This document shows, piece after piece, positions 61,003-64,000 of a DNA stretch of 64,000 bases. The notes under the pieces were generated by a model that saw only the letters and a list, made by a program, of their open reading frames with translations, was not told the origin of the DNA and made no database searches. The translations under genes were made by a program, and so were the position numbers. The first letter of the stretch is position 1. Each line of letters begins with the position of its first letter. Origin of the DNA: Paramacrobiotus metropolitanus (taxonomy: Eukaryota; Tardigrada; Eutardigrada; Parachela; Macrobiotidae); contig NW_026570234.1 in the NCBI RefSeq assembly GCF_019649055.1, forward strand, positions 930,001 through 994,000, written 5' to 3'.

Positions 61003-63226
61003 GAATTACTCGTACAATAAAAAACACTTTGACGCTCAGCATATGATTGTCTTATCCGGCTCATTCACGCCCGTTGTTAGATTTACAATGATAATGTTTT
61101 ATGGTTTTAACCTATGTAATTCACAAAAATTCGTATGACAAGCAAACTCGGTGCTGGCCCATGCGATTATAAAGTCTTATTTTGCCAAAGCAGAGAGTCG
61201 ATTAATATTTTTATACAGAAATGCGTTGAAAATAAGATGTGCGTTCGAACATGATTTATTCAAATCCGTTCTCAAAACACAAAACACTCGGGACCCTCTC
61301 TAATCTTCTTGGTTTTCATTCCAGCTTCCGGTACAGCTGTACAGTACGTACGTACAAATGCTGCTCAGTGTTACCGAATTCTATTCTAATATGTATATGA
61401 TGATCCTCTATTCCTGTGCGCAGTTCGTGTGTTCTACGGATTATAGGTTGCTGGCATCGTTTGACCGCTTGGCATACCGACTGTAACCGACACAAGAAGG
61501 GTGATGCGTATATATTTTGTTGGCTTGTTTCTCCCGTAATGTTTTTGCGTCATTCGGGACATACAAGAAGTAAGTAGCAAGTACACGTTCAAGGGGACAC
61601 AACATTAACTAATACTTTTCTTATATCGGTTACAGGCTTACAGCAGTCCCGATTCCCACTGGGACGGTTTGGTTTCCAGCAAGTTATCGACAGTATCATG
61701 TTTTAACGATGCACTCATACGTACATGGAGAAAACACCTTTGACGGCGTTAATCTGTGCTGGGCCGCTTAAACGATTCCTGATACTTTTACGTAAGCACA
61801 ACTCCCTTTTGCCAATGTAGCAGGATCCTCCGGTATCCTAATCTTTTTTACGTTGAAAGGAGACAATGTGTTTACCAAAACGTGCGAGAAACATGTCATG
61901 TTTGACATTTAAGTTTACCATGTGATTTTGGATAAAGAAAACGTTCTTATGCTGTTATTAATCACCTCCTCCATAATCCATTGTATATCTATATATTGTA
62001 ATATCTACTCGATTAGCACTGCACCATCCCAAATGCCGGTATCTACTATCTATATACGTGCAAATGCCGATTAGGGCAACGCGACCACACGTGTTTGTGG
62101 ATTTTGTATGCTCTCTGGATAGACTGAATGCACAAAATCAATCTTTCAAAGTGGTTAATTAACTTTTATCTTCCTTGTATAACCCGTAAAAGCATATCGT
62201 TTGTTTCCCAATAAAATTAATTTAAGCCTTCGAAACGTAATCGAACTTTTCTTTAGCGCTTAACAATAACCGGATAGTAGTTATTTGTTATAACTACAAA
62301 CGGATCAATATAACTATTTTTGTACAAGAGCGGTGTCTTGAAATAATTTTTCTAGGGGATCTATGGATGATTACGACCGTATTTTATCATATACAGTACA
62401 TCTCTTTGTAGCAGCTCTTTTATTACTGCCCGACAGCAGCTCTGTTGATGGCCGCTGGCTGATCAAGTTCAGCTGACGGTCGATTTATGTTGTACCATAG
62501 TGAAAAGATATATATTGCTTTTCAGTGAACCTAGTAGTCACCCTACTAATGCCATGTGATTTTACTAATGCCATAATTACTGCCATGGGTCTACAATACA
62601 TAATTATATTGGTTATAGAACATTTCGAACCGATTTTCTCCCTCCCGCAGGGCTATGGATTTAAGGGACCAGAATTTTACCAATCAACATGGATTTGTCT
62701 TTTCCTGAAACAGTGGCCAACTATTGAGCAACGTGCCATAAGCAACATATTCATATGAATTTTAATATCAGCGGTATTTAAGGCATCGTACAAATCCAAC
62801 AGAAAAGCCGGTACTTTCTTTGCTGACCAATCAATCCCGTACAAGTACTTAATCTCCTTTAAATCTGTGCTTTATGGAATATAGCCGCATCAAATTAAAG
62901 TGCAATTCGAAAGCCCAAACCGGACGCAACATCGCATATATATAACACCGCGAGCCAAAAATTAAAGCACCATGCATGAAAATCATAAATGCACTCGTAT
63001 GCAACCAAATATCTGCTTATCATTAATTTTTGTGATCTCAAAGCATTTCAGTATGTATACAAATGACGTGAAATTCGTAGCTGCTTCAGAAAATGCGTTA
63101 CTTCGAGTTACAGTGGTAATTATACTAATTAAAATTCCTTCCGTCATTAAGCCAAATGAAACGACGTTGATGTAACGCGACGGATATATGTAATTACGCC
63201 ACATTTAGCGTAAAAGCCCATTTAAT
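61003..63226. other. Intergenic between neuropeptide and LIM genes
   Basis: No gene recognised. AT-rich. The left part is the presumed allatostatin-C-like promoter; the right end is the 3' UTR of the LIM gene. The short frames at 62525-62758 and 62972-63175 have no domain. Confidence 0.45.
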
Positions 63227-63756
63227 TCAGCCTTCGCGCACCATGGTCTCCGTTGCACCGACGCCCTGTGCAGGGCGGCGCGTTTCCTCAATCGCGCACT
63301 GGTGACAGTAAGGACGACCATCCACAGTAAAATAGCTGCGTTCCTGATCTTGAACAAACGGAAACTTGCAGTTCTGCAAAAGGAAAACGAATCAATACGG
63401 CATAAATAACTAAGTGCATATGTAATTTCAGCGGTAATTATGTACTCTTCCAACAGTTTAAGCGTTCAAGTGTATTTTCGCATAATACAAAACAATAAAT
63501 GATAATAAAGAAAAATATGTACCGTGCATGTAAAGCAGTCTGGGTGAAGATAACCAAATTTGGTCTTGACTTTGACATCGGCCACGGGATACTGACAGGC
63601 TTCGCAACGCGGTGAACGCTCGGCCAGACAGCGATCGCACAATGGATGCTGATTTTCCCACAGACTAAACGGACCGTTCAGACGGTCGTGGCAGCCGGTA
63701 CAGTGCAGGCATTGCGGATGGTAAAACCGGTTTACTTCCGGAATTCCCAAATGTTC
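63227..63756 (-). CDS. LIM-domain protein, C-terminal part (5' end beyond the window)
   Basis: Two exons on the minus strand: 63523-63756 and 63227-63373, joined in phase 0 (127 residues, stop at 63227-63229). The left exon is entered by an acceptor (TGTATGCAG) and the gene continues beyond 64000. Seen: the second half of one LIM domain, FYHPQCLHCTGCHDRLNGPF then LCDRCL (H-x2-C, C, C, then C-x2-C), and a complete one, CEACQYPVADVKVKTKFGYL, HPDCFTCTNC, DGRPYCHQC. The Zn ligands fit C-x2-C-x17-H-x2-C-x2-C-x2-C and C-x2-C. It ends in a short tail TRRPAQGVGATETMVREG. LIM domains are protein-interaction modules of cytoskeletal or muscle Z-disc adaptors; ending in LIM domains is typical of PDLIM/Enigma or PINCH-like proteins, but I cannot choose. 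63757-64000 is intron. Confidence 0.85.
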
Positions 63757-64000
63757 CTGCATACAAAAAACAAAACCGCAATTATAATGCTGGAATTAAC
63801 AATAAGCAATCTTTCAATAAACACATGTTGCGAATCAGTACGCGTATGCAATAATTGTGCTTCCTACAGTAACTGTCTGGGTTGCGGTGTAGTGCGACCT
63901 ATTAAAAATTGGATTCGTGCACCTCGAAGAAAGCTTAAGTGCCTGTTTTTATTTTACTATGCAAATTACAGGCTATATATAACGGTGAAAAAATTAACCC

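Overview
The window is intron-rich, AT-leaning animal nuclear DNA. Short GT-AG introns (two look GC-AG), a TAL/SCL-type bHLH gene, an allatostatin-C-type neuropeptide gene and a cluster of divergent nuclear receptors point to an ecdysozoan invertebrate. A tardigrade is my best guess, but that is inference from gene content and intron style, not a database match.

Left part (1-20 kb): an intronless PTB/PID-domain gene (-); a seven-exon gene for a protein with two chromodomains (+), whose first intron carries a 0.5-kb foldback element; a seven-exon aldo-keto reductase (+); a ten-exon GPN1-type GTPase (-); a 980-bp Mutator-like non-autonomous transposon with 74-bp terminal inverted repeats and a 9-bp target duplication; and a small lysine/alanine-rich H1-tail-like gene that appears to carry a one-base frameshift.

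Middle (20-42 kb): four related nuclear-receptor loci, all on the minus strand. NR-A (20.2-23.3 kb) and NR-C (37.3-42.0 kb) have complete DNA-binding and ligand-binding domains. NR-B (26.2-28.5 kb) has a full ligand-binding domain but no recognisable zinc-finger exons, and an 864-bp tandem duplication lies where they should be. NR-D (31.5-32.0 kb) is only the last two ligand-binding exons, cut off by a ~117-bp minisatellite. Exon lengths and phases are shared, so this is a local tandem expansion at different stages of decay. Between the receptors lie a TA-flanked inverted-repeat transposon, a GPCR-like fragment, a GC-richer block without a clear gene, and a possible two-exon secreted-protein gene.

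Right part (42-64 kb): a 634-bp hAT-type foldback MITE, then compact genes: Mediator subunit MED21 (+), an intronless FIT-family protein lacking all three residues known as active-site residues in FIT2 (+), ribose-phosphate pyrophosphokinase (+), an SLC26 anion transporter (+), a TAL/SCL-like bHLH factor (+), an allatostatin-C-like precursor with an odd GRFamide-type C-terminus (-), and the 3' end of a LIM-domain gene (-) that runs off the window. Apart from the receptor cluster, the genes are ordinary single-copy housekeeping or developmental genes with no sign of shared regulation. All gene models are hand-spliced from reading frames and splice sites; exon coordinates are in each entry.
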